Source of the DNA: Kingdonia uniflora
Taxonomy: Eukaryota > Streptophyta > Magnoliopsida > Ranunculales > Circaeasteraceae
Length of the DNA stretch: 64,000 bases
Assembly (NCBI GenBank): GCA_014058105.1
Contig: JACGCM010002114.1
Coordinates: forward strand, 2,232,001 to 2,296,000
Direction of reading: 5' to 3'
The position numbers and the translations under genes are program-made. Below, in pieces: positions 34,021-46,300 of this stretch (position 1 is the first letter of the stretch; every line of letters begins with the position of its first letter). The notes beneath the pieces are model-generated. The model was not told the DNA's origin. It searched no databases and saw only the letters and a program-made list of their open reading frames with translations.

Positions 34021-34048
34021 GATCGAATTCTTCTTAGAAGGGGAGAGT

Positions 34049-34234
34049 TGATAAATCATACCTCGTGGGTCGTCTACCCACGAGGCCACATACCTTCTAC
34101 TTTAGCTATATATTGATGCTAGGAGCCTTGCTAGTTGCTCAATTATCTTGTTTTGAGTTGAGGGAAAAACTATAATAAACCCTATATTTACAATAAGAGA
34201 TAATTTGTTGTTTTCGCAGTCGTAGTAACTAACA
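34049..34234 (+). repeat. gypsy 3' LTR
   Basis: TGATAAATCATACC ... AGTAACTAACA, preceded by the purine tract and followed by TSD GATTA. It keeps the same 10-bp hairpin near its start as the 5' LTR. Confidence 0.93.
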
Positions 34235-34767
34235 GATTATATGAAGTTTCTTGATTATTTCTAGACTGCGAATAAAATCACTCCTGCAAAAGATTAATGT
34301 AGTATTTATATGTCGTGTTCGTCCTCTCTGCAGTGTATTTAGGATTTGGAAAGTTTTCGTTGGATGTTTGTGATGCTAAGTTTTTCGTATATTGTTCGAT
34401 TATGTGCTAAGCAGAAAGAATACTGAAATAGGTCTCATATTTGGACCTTGTTTTGTTCACTCCCAGAACCCATTTATGTCCACCATAGCCCAGGGTAGTG
34501 GTGATAAATATGGGCCACTGAAATTGAAGCTTAAAAAAAGGGATGTCTTTTGGAACAAATTCCCACTACCACTCAGAAAAGAAAAGTTGAAACACAAAAC
34601 GTGGAAGCGCGCGAATTTCTCTCTGAAATAACGTGACCTCCATTTCCACAAAATAAAAATATTCCCATTTTCACACACTCTTTCAACCCCAAAGTTTGAA
34701 ATTTTGAGAGAAACCTGTTTGTTGCTACTGCTCTTCATTGTTGCTGCAAAACAATAACCATCTCTCA
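34235..34767 (+). promoter_or_regulatory. Upstream region and leader of the BPA1-like gene
   Basis: Contains the retained TSD GATTA and about 530 bases before the ATG at 34768. A CCCACTGAAATTGAAG-type unique sequence and a pyrimidine-rich leader (CTGCTCTTCATTGTTGCTGC) are seen. No clear TATA box. The gypsy element lies just upstream and could affect expression. Confidence 0.4.
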
Positions 34768-37700
34768 ATGTCGGTAAGTTTGTAGATCTGTTGGTCATTT
34801 TCACACTAGTTAGTACACATTGTTGCAACTCATATATGTTCTTCTGATTCAGCATTTGTTTGGGGTATTTAGGGATGTTATGAAATGGGGTTGTTTGAGA
34901 TCTTGGGTTGGGAAATGGGGGTTCTTAGATTGTGTTAGGACCATTAAATATCGTACCACTAACACCTAGGTTTTATGTGGTGCAATGGTATTGTGGTCTT
35001 AACAATTAGGTGTTAGTGGTACGATATTAAATGGTTTTAACCCTTTGGATCCTAACAGATTGTTGCTTAATGTGTTCGTTTTAGTGATTGGGAAATTGGT
35101 ATGTCTGGGGAGTTTTTGTATATTGTTTAGCCTATATTGTCAACCCTACAGGTTAGAATAATGGCATTTGGTTAGGGAGTTAGAGTATCAAATTGGGATC
35201 CCTCGGTATTTGTCTGTGTGGGGATGGAAGAATTTTGTTTGAATTTGTAATGGAATCTATTTGTTAGAAGTCGTTTCGCATAAAGGGTTTTTATATGTTG
35301 CTGGTAATGAGGTAATGTGGTGACTGGTGGTGGCGGTTCTTAGTTCGGGAAGACAGAAGAAAAAGAAATCAGTGCAGTATACCAAATTTGTGATGTGCCA
35401 ATGAGGGCATTTTCATGCTTTCTACTCCTTAAGCCTACAGGTCCGGTATTTCTATTCCGCGGAGGCCTTCTAAGTATCTTTGAGAAGACTCCTGTAACCA
35501 AAATTAAAGGTAAACCGTGTGCTGTTGTTGGGGGTAGGAGTCAGATGTTGGCTCTATTTAGATTCGAGAATATGTGGGGGAATTGGTCAGGGAAATTTTA
35601 TGACTAATGTCAAAATTTTGAAGGAAAATTTACTAACGGTAAAAATTGGTTTTGGTAGAGTGAAGGTGAGACTGAATGAATATACATATGATTGTCTTAG
35701 ATATGATTGTCTTAGACATTGAATCACATGCACTTGCGTGTATATGATTGTCTTAGATATGGCTCGATCCTCGGGTTTTGATATATGTTTTTCAGTATCT
35801 TATTCAAACTTGTTCTCCTATGTTGTGCTTGAAAAATATACATATCTATATTTAGGGACATCCTTTGCTATATATTGATTGGTCTTTATTTGTTTCCCCC
35901 TTCAGTGCTATACTTTATCGTCTTTTTTTCCTTACTCCCTGAGAAATCCCTAATATAACATGCCATATTCAGGTCCCAGTGGAGCAGTATGATCCAATGA
36001 TAGCAAAGTCTCCCCATGCAAAGTCTCCCCACGCAAAGTCTCCCCAAGCAAAGTCTCCCCACACAACTGTTACATCTGTTTGGACGATCAATGTTTCAGA
36101 GGTGAGGACTCAAACTAAATCCAAATTTTATTTGTTGGTTTCTAAGTTGTGAGTTGTTATTGCCAGTACCGATTTATCCATGGACCGTGGTCAAATTGGT
36201 CAGGTGAATGTTAAGTCACTAGAATAAAAAGAAAGAATCTCTAATCATGGCAAATATGTGGAAACACAGAAAAATCTCCAATGTGTTACATATTCACCCT
36301 ATATTTCAATTGCTAGAAAAAGAAAAATCGTACACATATTCACCCTGTATTTTAATTGCCAAAAAAATTGGTGGGAATAAATGTCTATCCTATAGGGAAA
36401 AAAAAAACACGTCTTCAGCGTGGCGGAGATCAAAGAGTTTAGTTCAGCTTAATTCTGGTCTAAGAATTTTACTTCACTTCATATATAAGTATGAGTTTAA
36501 AATGTGCTAATGAAGAAACTGCAGGTTTTGGACAATAGAGTGGCGTTTCTAGACTGAAAAAAATACACTCTTATCATTATCTTCCTGTTTCTTACAACTG
36601 ACAGTTATAGCCACTATGCTTTTATTCTGAAAAAACAATTAACCTTTTATTTACGTTTTTTGGTGGATAACCATTTGAGATGCCCTAACAGTCATATCTT
36701 GATTTTGAACCTGATCTAAAACTGCAATCTTCTAATTTAATTTTCCGAAAGAATGAGAAGTATAGTCATGTGACCTTAGTGTTTTGCAGCTGGTTGGAAG
36801 ATTAACACATATAATTATCTGATCTTCTGATATCTCCTGTCGCAGATAAGAACAGTGAAAGTAGCCAATATCTCATTGGATGCATCAGAATCGGATATCA
36901 AAGAATTTTTTTCTTTCTCCGGTGATATTCATTATGTTGAGATACGAAGGTAAGTTTCGGTTTTTAGATCTTTCAATTGCTGACCTCTTAGTTCTTACCA
37001 ATTTAAACTAAATGAAGGTTTCATCACTTACTGTAGAGAATCTGAAAGGTCCCAGGTTGCGTATGTTACCTTCAAGGATCCACAGGGAGCTGATACTGCA
37101 TTGCTTCTGTCGGTGTGTACATGTTCATTATTATCAATTTGATATTTTTGCGGATATTTTGACATTGACAGCATTATATGTCTGAACTTAGACTTACAAC
37201 CTCAAAAAATGGGGTCAAATCCAAGTCAGATTATATAAAATTTTCCAGTTTCTTACGGGATACATCCTCTGTATGGGATTTCATGCATTGCTATACACAT
37301 CACTGACTTGGAGTGCTCCTCTGAATTTTTTCATCTGTTTTCTTTACACAGGGATCAACTATAGTTGATCTTTCTATAACTATATCGCCAGTTGAGAATT
37401 ACGAGTTGCCTCCTGAAGCTTATTCACAGAACAAGGTAATCCTCTGATATCATCATGCTTATTATTTGAGCGTGCAATGGAATTAACCATATTAATTTAT
37501 AAATAATGAACAAACTGTTAGAGAGGCGTGTAACACTCACGGTGTTCCTAGTATAATCAAGTTTAGGTTACTAGGAATTGCTTTTAGGTCTGAGGTCTCA
37601 TAATCTCTATATAAACTTGTCAATAGTCCATGATCTAAAAATAGAGCATAATATCGTTTTACCAGGATAAAGCTAATGTAAAATCCTGACTTGTCAACGT

Positions 37701-38331
37701 TATAATTAGTGGAAAATTTATTGTGTTCTTTTCTCCTTGCGTGAAGGAATGGAAATCTTCCAATCCTGATTCGGTTGTTAAGAAGGCGGAAGACGTAATG
37801 AGTAGCATGCTAGCCAAGGGCTTTGTGTTGGGCAAAGATGCAGTCAACAAAGCCAAGACCTTCGACGAGCGCCTCCACTTGATATCAAATGCTACTGCCA
37901 CAGTTGCTTCCCTGGACAAGAAGATTGGATTGAGCGAGAAAATCAGCACGGGAGCGTCAGTGATTAACGAGAAGGTACGTGAGGTAGACGAGAAGTTCCA
38001 TGTATATGACAAAACAAGGTCAGCCTTTGCTGCTGCTGAGCAAAAGGCGAGTAGTGCGGGTTCTGCTATAATGAGTAACCATTTCGTCTCAACTGGGGCA
38101 AATTGGGTGTCAAATGCCATAAGTATGGTTGCTAAAGCTGCGGAGGATGTGAGCGTAATGACTAAGGAGAAAGTTGAGAAAGCTGAGGAAGAGAAGAAAG
38201 AGACCATTTATAGGGAGCGGACTGGGGTTGTCAATGACTTTGCGCATATTCATCTCGACGACTCTTTGGCTTCTGAACCTTCGTTTGTCCCAATTGATAA
38301 TTCTGACGAAGGCAAGCTCGGTATCATATAA
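34768..38331 (+). CDS. BPA1-like RRM protein (binding partner of ACD11 family), six exons
   Basis: Exons by GT-AG sites in phase: 34768-34773, 35973-36101, 36846-36949, 37037-37112, 37352-37435, 37747-38331; about 327 residues. Exons 3-4 form an RRM: RNP2-like VKVANISL, then SDIKEFFSFSGDIHYVEI, RNP1-like SQVAYVTFKD. The C-terminal half has the family's conserved helical block (KAEDVMSSMLAKGFVLGKDA, KTFDERLHLISNATATVASL, AAEQKASSAGSAIMSN, then ISMVAKAAEDVSVMTKEKV). Arabidopsis relatives bind ACD11, a lipid-transfer protein that restrains cell death. Exon 2 carries an unusual 4x AKSPH repeat. Intron 1 hosts a 125-bp insertion. The acceptor of exon 6 (GTGAAG) is the least certain junction. No defects seen; likely functional. 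Confidence 0.9.
34933..35057. mobile_element. 125-bp foldback element with TG/CA ends, TSD GATTG
   Basis: Lies in intron 1 of the BPA1-like gene. It starts TGTTAGGA and ends TCCTAACA, with GATTG on both sides (34928-34932, 35058-35062). Inside, 34943-34968 and 35007-35032 are complementary with one mismatch (TATCGTACCACTAACACCTA and its inverse). Five-base TSD and TG/CA ends fit a tiny solo LTR or terminal-repeat miniature element; the long stem fits a MITE. Confidence 0.85.
36003..36062 (+). repeat. Four 15-bp coding repeats in exon 2
   Basis: GCAAAGTCTCCCCAN is repeated four times in tandem in frame and encodes AKSPH AKSPH AKSPQ AKSPH just before the RRM. Each unit contains an SP site. Confidence 0.95.
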
Positions 38332-38940
38332 TTTGTTTTTTTTTCATTTTTCAATTTCAGCTTGTTAGTAGTGTGCGAAATGTACTTCACGTAGATTCTA
38401 CAATTTTTTGTAAATCATGGTTTTGTTTGTTACAACGACTATTCAGAAATTCCAATATGAAATTTATCTGGTATAAGAAAGTTTTTGTACCTCCTATGCA
38501 GATCATAACGAACTTGGGTCGATTCTGTTTTCTCTTACACTGTGTGAGTAGAGTCGGGGATATGGGACAACATTTGAACATGTTTTGCAATAAGTGAGCG
38601 AAATGAGATAGATACCTTTGATTGATATCTATCTGCCTAATTGTAGGCTTTTATTCCTGTCAAGTATTACAACTGATTTTCGTACATTTATTGCGAGAGA
38701 AAATACTCTCACCAAGAGTTTGCTATGAATTGCTATTACAACAAAAAGCTTTCCTCCCCTTGTTGTATGGGGAAGAACAAGACGTAATGAAAAACCACTA
38801 GCACTGATCTGAACTAAGAAGGCTATTTTTTGTTTATACCTAGTTGTCTTTGTTTCGTTGTTGACTAAACCAGATGAATGGGGAAGAAGAAATGCTTCTC
38901 CAGGGTGTAATGGGGGTGTTGAGCGAGTTCTCCGTAAATG
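38332..38940. other. Intergenic region between convergent genes
   Basis: Holds the 3' UTRs of the BPA1-like gene (+) and SDS (-), whose stop codons lie 610 bases apart. T-rich runs at 38334-38350. No other feature seen. Confidence 0.6.
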
Positions 38941-41900
38941 CTAACAGACGTACTTCACTAACCAGTCCAGGCTCTGTATGCATTCTGGTAGATCATCTTT
39001 TTTCGTTCTCACGTGAGTCTGCAAAACAATAAGAGAATTTACCCTTTGTTTGTAAGTACTTAAAAAAGTGTAATGTATGTAGATTGGAAATATCGAGTAA
39101 TGAGAGAGACAGAGGTTTTCGCTTATAATGTTTACTAATAGAAACTTTAGATAATAAATATGACAGAAAGTCTGAGTTAATGAAAATCAAAATAAAATCA
39201 GAGATGTTTCCGATTCTTTTACATAAGCTATCTAAAACTTCTCTGGAAATCAAAATAGTTTGTCGAAGACAATCCAATTTCATACTAGAGTTGCAAGTTA
39301 ATAAGGAGACCAAAATATCGAGATTGAATCAAAGGTTATCCATAATATCACAGTATCACTTCAAGCATATAACTACACTATGGTAGTTGAAGTGCATAAT
39401 TAGGAGAAAGCAATTACTCCAAGGTACATCGCTCCATAAAGATATGTGTGTTGTGTATAGAGTTTACCTCCATGACCCATTGGCAAGAGGAATCCCGGTT
39501 GGCTGCAAGAGAAGCAAGGATCACAAGTCCTGCAGCTACAGTTGAAGGCCAATAGGATAGACGCTCGTTGTCTAGCAAGGATAACATTGCCAGATAATTG
39601 GCCTTCTTCTCTAATTCTGCATCCGCTTTTGCCGCCTTCAAGTAGAACCTGCAATAAGCTTTTTGTAAGAATTGTATCACAGATAGATTTTCTGAAATGT
39701 GCAGAGAGGGATAGAGTACCATAAGAAGTTGTATGTGGTGGGTAGGAAACACTGGAAGTTAAGAGTCTCTTGTACGAGCCACTCCATGGCAACCACTTCA
39801 CTCCTTCCGTACGAATTACTCCCAACATGGAATGCCAATTGGCGTACACTGAAAATATCGATTTCATCAACTCTTTCACTAAAGTAGTAGGTTCATTAAC
39901 ACATCTAATCAAGGTATATGATCCTGATTCTAAAAAGTAGGTGTTTAAAATGGATTTTTGTCGAAATGCTTGAACATTAGCTGAGATAAAACCTGGGATA
40001 CAGGTCTAAACCAGTGAAACATAGCCATTAAAAGTTAGTTCTATATTGGGTGCAGCTCTTAATTCATCTAGAACTGAAGTAGTAGTAATTCAACAATTTT
40101 CACACTCAATCATGCATATGGACTCTCTAGCAAAAACAGAAATAAAGTAATGGCAAATGCAATCGACTAGCCAACCTCTAATGTCACAAACATATAACAT
40201 ATAGCACACGTATCGGTATTACCTTTAATCATGCACATTGAGTGGACTATCTAGCAAAAAAGAAAAGGTAAGCGCCGGTGCAATCGACTAGCTAAGTGAA
40301 AATTTCCCGCCTCAGCCTAGAGTTATGCAACTAAATGCACAAAAGGTAAAGCCTCTATTTGGAGTGGATATTGCATTTAGTTTGCGGTTCTAGGATATAA
40401 TTCAAGCACATGCATCATATTGTTCTGTTTACGTCTCTGCAAAACTTCACTGCCAAGACGATAAAAATGATAAAAAGCAGGGTGTGATTAAGACCTGTTA
40501 AGAGGCTGATTTTCTTCAATCCTTGTAGCCAATGTAAGACATGCGATTCCGAGTACTTGAAGCTTTCTTTTGCTCTTAAAAAATCCTTGGGTCAAAAACC
40601 GATCCAAAAGGCTAACTCCTAGAAACATAGTCTCTGGATGAAGCTTCTTTGCATTTGATAGCTGTAATATTCACAAATAAGAAAACATAGTCTCTCAATC
40701 AGCCAAGTAGTTAACTAAAAGTACCGCGTGGCAAAATGACGTCACTGAGTCTGTGTTACAATCCTACCCCAGAAGTACAGTATCAAACTTATGCGCCATA
40801 ACTAACAACAATTAATCGTCTCATTGAAATGACGAAAACACCCTCCACTAACTTAATCGTGTATAGATCGCAGGGGGTTTTCAGTCATTTTACTTGAAAA
40901 TAAATAACGAACTCTGATCTTGTTTAGAGATGTAAAGAACCGTGATCTCAGAGTCGCACATGTTTCTCTCTCTCTCCCCCCGATTTTTTTGTTCCCGTAG
41001 TATAAATAAAGCAAAATCCTTAATCGTTGGCGAGGAATTGAAATAATCGGCATACCTCTACAATCCAATTCACCATTAACAACCGCTGTTGTAACACTAA
41101 ATCGCCGTACTCGGTAGTCGAGACGTACTCCTCGGCGTAGTTACGAAGAACGATTCTCCTCTCTCTGGTCCTAAACTTCTTGTAGCTCTCTTCGTGCTCT
41201 TCGTCTTCAAACTTCAACAACTACAACAACAACAATCAAACAATTAAAATCATAAATAAATAAATAAAAATATTAAAAATTGAAATTGAGGTTGATTTGT
41301 TACCGTGAACTCGTCCAAGTACTCCTCCTGAACTGTACCGTCGTCTTCACCGACTCCATTAGAGCTTAATTTGAGGAATTGCTTTGAGTACTGTTGGAAC
41401 AAGTTGAAGTAGAGAGGAGGAGTTGAGTCGTTTCCTTGAGAGAACTCGGTCGGTGACTCAGTGAGATCAGAGTAACTGTAATCAGACAGATTGTACTCCA
41501 TTGAGTCATCATCATTGTATGTTTTGGGAAAAATATCGGATTCGATATCGGAAAGCGTCGTTTCTTCGCTCGAATCTGCGTCTTCATAGGAGAGATGCTC
41601 AGAGCAACTGAGATCGTAGTAATCGGAATCGACTTCCTTAGTTGATTCATCACCATAGTTACGTGAGATCTCTGATAGTGATAACTCTTGTGGTGCTCTG
41701 ATCGAAACTGAAACACTCGCATTCTCGATTTTCGCCTCGAAAACACGAGAATCGACAATTTCGCGACGAGTTTCAGCCTCCTGTAATGAGATTTGTTGAA
41801 TACAAGAGGTTTCAGAAAGAGAAAGTTCACCTGAAGTCGAATTCAGACTGCTCTGTTTCACATTTCGCTCTCGAACCTCGTTCGCCTCATTCGATGATCC

Positions 41901-42323
41901 ACCGAGATGACGTTGAGCACAGTTAGCACCAGAGAACGACTCAACACAAGACGACTCAGAAACACTCACCTCTACACCGAGATCTCCTTTGTTCTCGAGA
42001 GATTTCTCAAGTTCTCGCCTCTTATAGTACGATCTCGTGATTCTACGACTGTTTTCGACCGGAATCGCGTCGATTTGCCTCTTTGAGCGCGGTTTGCTTG
42101 TGATTTCGTCGGGAAAACATGAGGATGAACTTGAATCAGCTTGTAAATCAGAGATTTGAGGTTTAGGATCGTTTAGGAAGAGAGGAATTGGAGTGATTTT
42201 GGCGCGTTTTCGTCGAGAAATGCTTGATCGAAGCTTCTTCGTGATTGGTTGATGTTTGCGTTTCAGCATCATCGATGAATTGTTACGTTGTTGGAGAAGA
42301 AGCGAAGTTGTGGTTTCGAGCAT
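38941..42323 (-). CDS. SDS: SDS (SOLO DANCERS) meiosis-specific cyclin, six exons
   Basis: Exons (minus strand): 41304-42323, 41056-41220, 40495-40661, 39720-39848, 39468-39648, 38941-39018. All junctions are GT-AG and in phase, giving 579 residues, almost the length of Arabidopsis SDS (578). Exon 1 (340 codons) is the Ser-rich, acidic N-terminal region with basic [14 protein letters not shown] stretches. The cyclin fold starts in exon 2 ([28 protein letters not shown]), continues in exon 3 ([30 protein letters not shown]) and exons 4-5 ([45 protein letters not shown]). It ends [23 protein letters not shown] is needed for homologue pairing and DMC1-dependent recombination in meiosis. No lesion found; likely functional. 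Expected to be silent outside meiocytes. Confidence 0.95.
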
Positions 42324-43574
42324 TGTTGTTGCAGAGAGAGAGAAATCTCAACTGTTTTTAGTGAGGGAGAGGGAGGGAGTGAGAGAGTTAACTACTAAAC
42401 GTTGGGAGTTGGTGCATTTTGCCCTTTTTTATAGGATGTGGGTCTCATAGATCTACTCCCGCACGGTGAAGACGACCTTTCGTATATCAAATACTACTTG
42501 CCATGTTTTTTTTATTTGATGAGACGGATTACACTGGTATATCGGAAAATTATTTCAAACTTTTGGTACTTATCAGTTATCACTCATAAGTGTCGTATAT
42601 GGTATAATTTCAAATTTTGGGACTACCATAGTCACAATCAATGATATATCCACGATACTTTTCGAGACCAAAATAGTCGAGAATCGCATCGAACATTTTG
42701 CTATAAAGAGTCGCAACAATTTGTTGAGTTGATTGTAGGCCTGATAAAATAACCCTTGGCCCGACCAACTTGACCCTTGCCCTGCTTTGAATATCTAAAA
42801 ATTGGGCTGACTCGTCCTTTGCAAACCCGTATGGTAGGGTCAGGGTCTAATGTTTGCAGCCCTTAGCCCGACCCTTAGCCAAGCCCTTTCACATTTAATC
42901 TAGCCCTCATTAAACCCATCCTTACTAAGCCCTATAACAATGTAGATAAGTAAGGTTATATACCCATTTTAATTATATATAATAAATTGATTAGTGTTTT
43001 TGTCAAAATATATGAATAATATTATATAATATGTATTAATATGATGATTTTGTATTTAATTTAATTTATATTATAATTATTAAAGTCGGCCTAACCTGGC
43101 TCGACCATAAACCAATCCCTTATCCCTTACACTATTTGACCAATGGGTAAGTAAGGGTTGATATTGTAGCCTAAGGGCAAAGTCGGTCCAGTCCTTAATA
43201 CAGCTAAGGATCGGGTTAGCTCGTCCCTAAGTTCATAAGGGTATTATCTCTCTAGCCGGGTTGATCTAAGCCCAACCCATTTCACACCCCTAGTTGATAT
43301 TACTGGCCCTCGCGCACAAATCATTGGGATAACTCTTGTTTTATTGCGTCGTTGATGCGACCTCTTGTTTTATTGGGCCTCTGCTCTGGTATTTGTGGCG
43401 GTACATGGCTCGACCGACCCTGATAATGATATTAAAATGTGATAAGTTTATCTTGAAGCCTGACCTTTATGTAAAACCAGTTTGGGGGGATCTAGATAAT
43501 CAATTGGACCCAATTTAAGTTATGGGACAGAAAGAAGATATTACATGTGATATGATCCAAATAATGTCGCGGTA
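42324..43574. other. SDS upstream region and a repetitive tract
   Basis: 42324-42450 is the leader and proximal promoter of SDS, purine-rich on the plus strand (GAGGGAGAGGGAGGGAGTGAGAG near 42363). 42740-43290 is an imperfect low-complexity repeat of words like GCCCGACC, GGCCC and AGCCC around an AT-rich core (42960-43080), type unknown. 43300-43574 shows nothing. Confidence 0.45.
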
Positions 43575-43579
43575 TGGTT

Positions 43580-43893
43580 TGATGAGGACTGATATTTTGA
43601 AGTAGAACGTAGAAGAAAAGAGATTAGAATAAAGAGAAGAATAATAACATTTGGAAGAAGAAGAAGAACAAGTAGAGAAGAAGAATATGAAAGAAGAACG
43701 ATAAATTTTTATTCCCTTTTCTTTCTCTGACATTACAACTTATATAGCTAATTGGTTCAACTAAATTAGGAATACTTTCTAATCTCATAATCAAAATATT
43801 ATAAGCAAGGAATCCAATCTAATTGTAAACCTAGCCTAATTATGAAAAAAGAAACTACCAAATTGATAATAATGAGATCCTAGGATCTCATCA
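43580..43893 (-). repeat. gypsy 3' LTR (left)
   Basis: TGATGAGGACTGAT ... GGATCTCATCA. Purine-rich AGAAGAA stretches at 43610-43700. Preceded by TSD TGGTT. Confidence 0.93.
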
Positions 43894-43923
43894 TCCCATC
43901 CTTCTTGAAAGAAAACTTTATCC

Positions 43924-45327
43924 TCAAGGCTTGAACTCCGAAAATAGACAAGAAAAATCTGGCCAAGATTCCCATGTAGCATCCTCGGGAGTTGAGTCGG
44001 CCCACTGTACCAAAACTTCTGTCATTGCAGCATTATCCTTCTTGATCATACATCGTTCTAGAATAGCTTCCGGATCGGCTTGAATGATGCCCACATCTGT
44101 AAGCACCGGGAGATCAATCACATGTACATTGGTAGTACCTAATTTTTTCTTGAGGAGAGAAACATGAAAAACATGGTATATTTTTGAACCATGCGGCAAC
44201 TCCAACTTGTAAGCTACAACTCCAACTTTTTGAATAACCTTGTATGGACCGTAAAACCTTGGGGAAAGCTTCATTGATGTCCTCGTGTGAACTGAGAGTT
44301 GTCGATACAGTTGCAAACGCAAGAAAATCCAATCTCCAACGTCAAAAGAACGTTTTGTGCGATGCTTATCTACTTGTTGTTTCATCCGATGTTGTGCAAT
44401 AAGAAGGTTTTCCCTTAATATGCGGTTAATACGGTCACGATCACGCAATTTTTGATCCACGTGATGAACAGAAGTTGTACCCGGAATATATGTCGTCAAC
44501 GACGGAGGTAGTTGTCCATAGACTGCTTCATAAGGAGTCATCTTTGTTGAAGTATGAAATGTTGTATTATACCACCATTCAACCCAAGAAAGCCAACGGA
44601 CCCACTAGCGAGGCTGAAGTCCAGCAAAACAGCGCAAATAGTTTTCAAGGCAACGATTAACAACCTCCATTTGTCCATCAGATTAAGGGTGATAAGCGGA
44701 GCTCATTCGAAGTTCCACACCTTGAAGTTTAAAGAATTCTGACCAAAAATGGCTTGTGAAGATAGGATCACGATCACTCACGATCGACCGCGGCATGCCA
44801 TGAAGTTTGAAGACATTCTCGACATAAACTTGGGAAACTTGTGCGGCAGTGTATGGATGAGTTAAAGGCATAAAATGGGCAGCCTTAGAAAAACGATCAA
44901 CTACAACCATAATGCAAGTCTTCCCATTAGAAATCGGAAGACCCGTAATGAAATCCATAGACACATCAACCCATACAGAGTCTGGGATTGGAAGAGGGTG
45001 TAACAATCCAGGAGGAGAAATCGATTCTGATTTATTACGTTGACAAGTATCACACTCTGCAATGAATTGTTTAGTGGAGTGTTTCATACCCTTCAAATAA
45101 AATGTAGTCGCAATGCGCTTCGCAGTCTTTAGATAACCTGAGTGACAGGCACCAGGAGAAGAGTGCATTAACCACAAAATTTCTCTACAAAGCATTGATG
45201 ACGGGAAGAAAATAATACGTTGCTTGTAGCGTAAGAGGTCATCAGACCAAGTATAATTGTGATGCGAAAATGGATCATTTTGTAAGTCATGAATTATCTT
45301 GCTTAAAACAACGTAAGAGTTGTACAT
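43924..45327 (-). pseudogene. gypsy integrase and chromodomain
   Basis: 44683-45327: zinc-binding CDTCQRNKSE, then core motifs D in MVVVDRFSKAAHFMPL and D in SIVSDRDPIFTSHFW; the catalytic E region is near the stop at 44683. The same frame resumes at 44541 (TPYEAVYGQLPP), then the SH3-like part (KLSPRFYGPYKVIQKVG) and a C-terminal chromodomain (PEAILERCMIKKDNAA, VLVQWADSTPEDATWESW). Chromodomains direct integration to marked chromatin. Broken by stops at 44683 and about 44600. Confidence 0.93.
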
Positions 45328-46300
45328 TGCTTTAATATCATCCAGCCACTTAGAAATAGGTAGAGAGAGAGAGCATTCAACATGTTCTCTTCCAGCTTTC
45401 GTGAAAAAGCATCCGCGGCACCATTCTCACTGCCCTTGCGATATTCAATAATGAAGTCGTATCCCATTAATTTGGAAAGCCACTTTTGTTGAACCGAAGT
45501 AGACACCTGTTGTTCCAACATATACTTGATGCTCCGGTGGTCTGTGATGATGGTAAATTTCCGACTGAGTAAATAGGGACACCATTTGGACACACAATGG
45601 AGAATGGCCAGCACCTCCTTTTCGTAAGTAGATAGCCCTCGATTTCGATTGGCTAAAAGTTGACTCGAAAACGCTATAGGATGACCTTCCTTCATGAGAA
45701 CTCCACCAATGCCAGCATCACATTCAACGGAACAAAGCTTGTTGAAATTTGGTAAAACCAATACTGGTGTGGATGTCATTGCGGCCTTAAGTGTGGTAAA
45801 AGTATGGTCTGCCTCGTCACTCCATAAAAAAGAGTCTTTCCTGAGTAAATGCGTAAGGGGTACACTAATTGACCCATACTGTCGGATAAATTTTCGATAG
45901 TAACCTGTGAGGCCCAAAAATCCTCTTAGTGCTTTAATAGTTCGAGGCGTTGGCCAGTCGAGCATGCATGCAATTTTATCGGAATCCGCCGCTACCCCAT
46001 GAGCGGATATAATGTGGCCAAGATATTTCACCTCTTGCACCGCAAATGAACATTTTTCAAGCTTCACAAACAAATTATGATTCCGTAATGTCGAAAATAC
46101 GACAGTTAAATGTTCCCAATGATTATCAAGAGATTTACTATAAATGAGAATATCGTCAAAAATACGAGAATGAACTTACGTAGATATTGACGGAATACGG
46201 AATTCACCAGGCTCTGAAATGTGGATGGAGCGTTGGTCAAACCAAAAGACATTACTAAAAACTCGTAGTGGCCCTCGTGAGTTCGAAAAGCCATCTTGTG
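45303..46300 (-). pseudogene. gypsy RT palm end and RNase H
   Basis: 46106-46294 has [18 protein letters not shown] frameshift falls at the catalytic FDD region (VFFDDI in the other frame near 46150). 45303-46073 continues YLGHIISAHG, FLGLTGYYRKFIRQYG, then RNase H with D in VECDAGIGGVL, E in YEKEVLAILHCV and D in IITDHRSIKYML. Inactive because of the shift. Confidence 0.92.

Larger units (their letters stand above)
29037..34234 (+). mobile_element. Ty3/gypsy retrotransposon with short LTRs, TSD GATTA
   Basis: LTRs of 185 and 186 bases (29037-29221, 34049-34234) are flanked by GATTA on both sides (29032-29036, 34235-34239). A tRNA-iMet primer site TGGTATCAGAGCC follows the left LTR, and a purine tract AGAAGGGGAGAG precedes the right one. 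gag (29240-30450) is unreadable. pol is recognisable in order protease/RT, RNase H, integrase and a chromodomain-like end, all with stops. The LTRs differ at roughly 15 positions (about 8%). A solo LTR of another family sits inside RT. Confidence 0.95.

Noticed and set aside
37659..38207. 182-codon minus-strand frame over the last BPA1-like exon
   Set aside because: Antisense shadow of a conserved coding exon.
41366..41830. 154-codon frame antiparallel in phase to SDS exon 1
   Set aside because: Shifted reading of SDS exon 1 on the same strand; the cyclin frame is clearly the real one.
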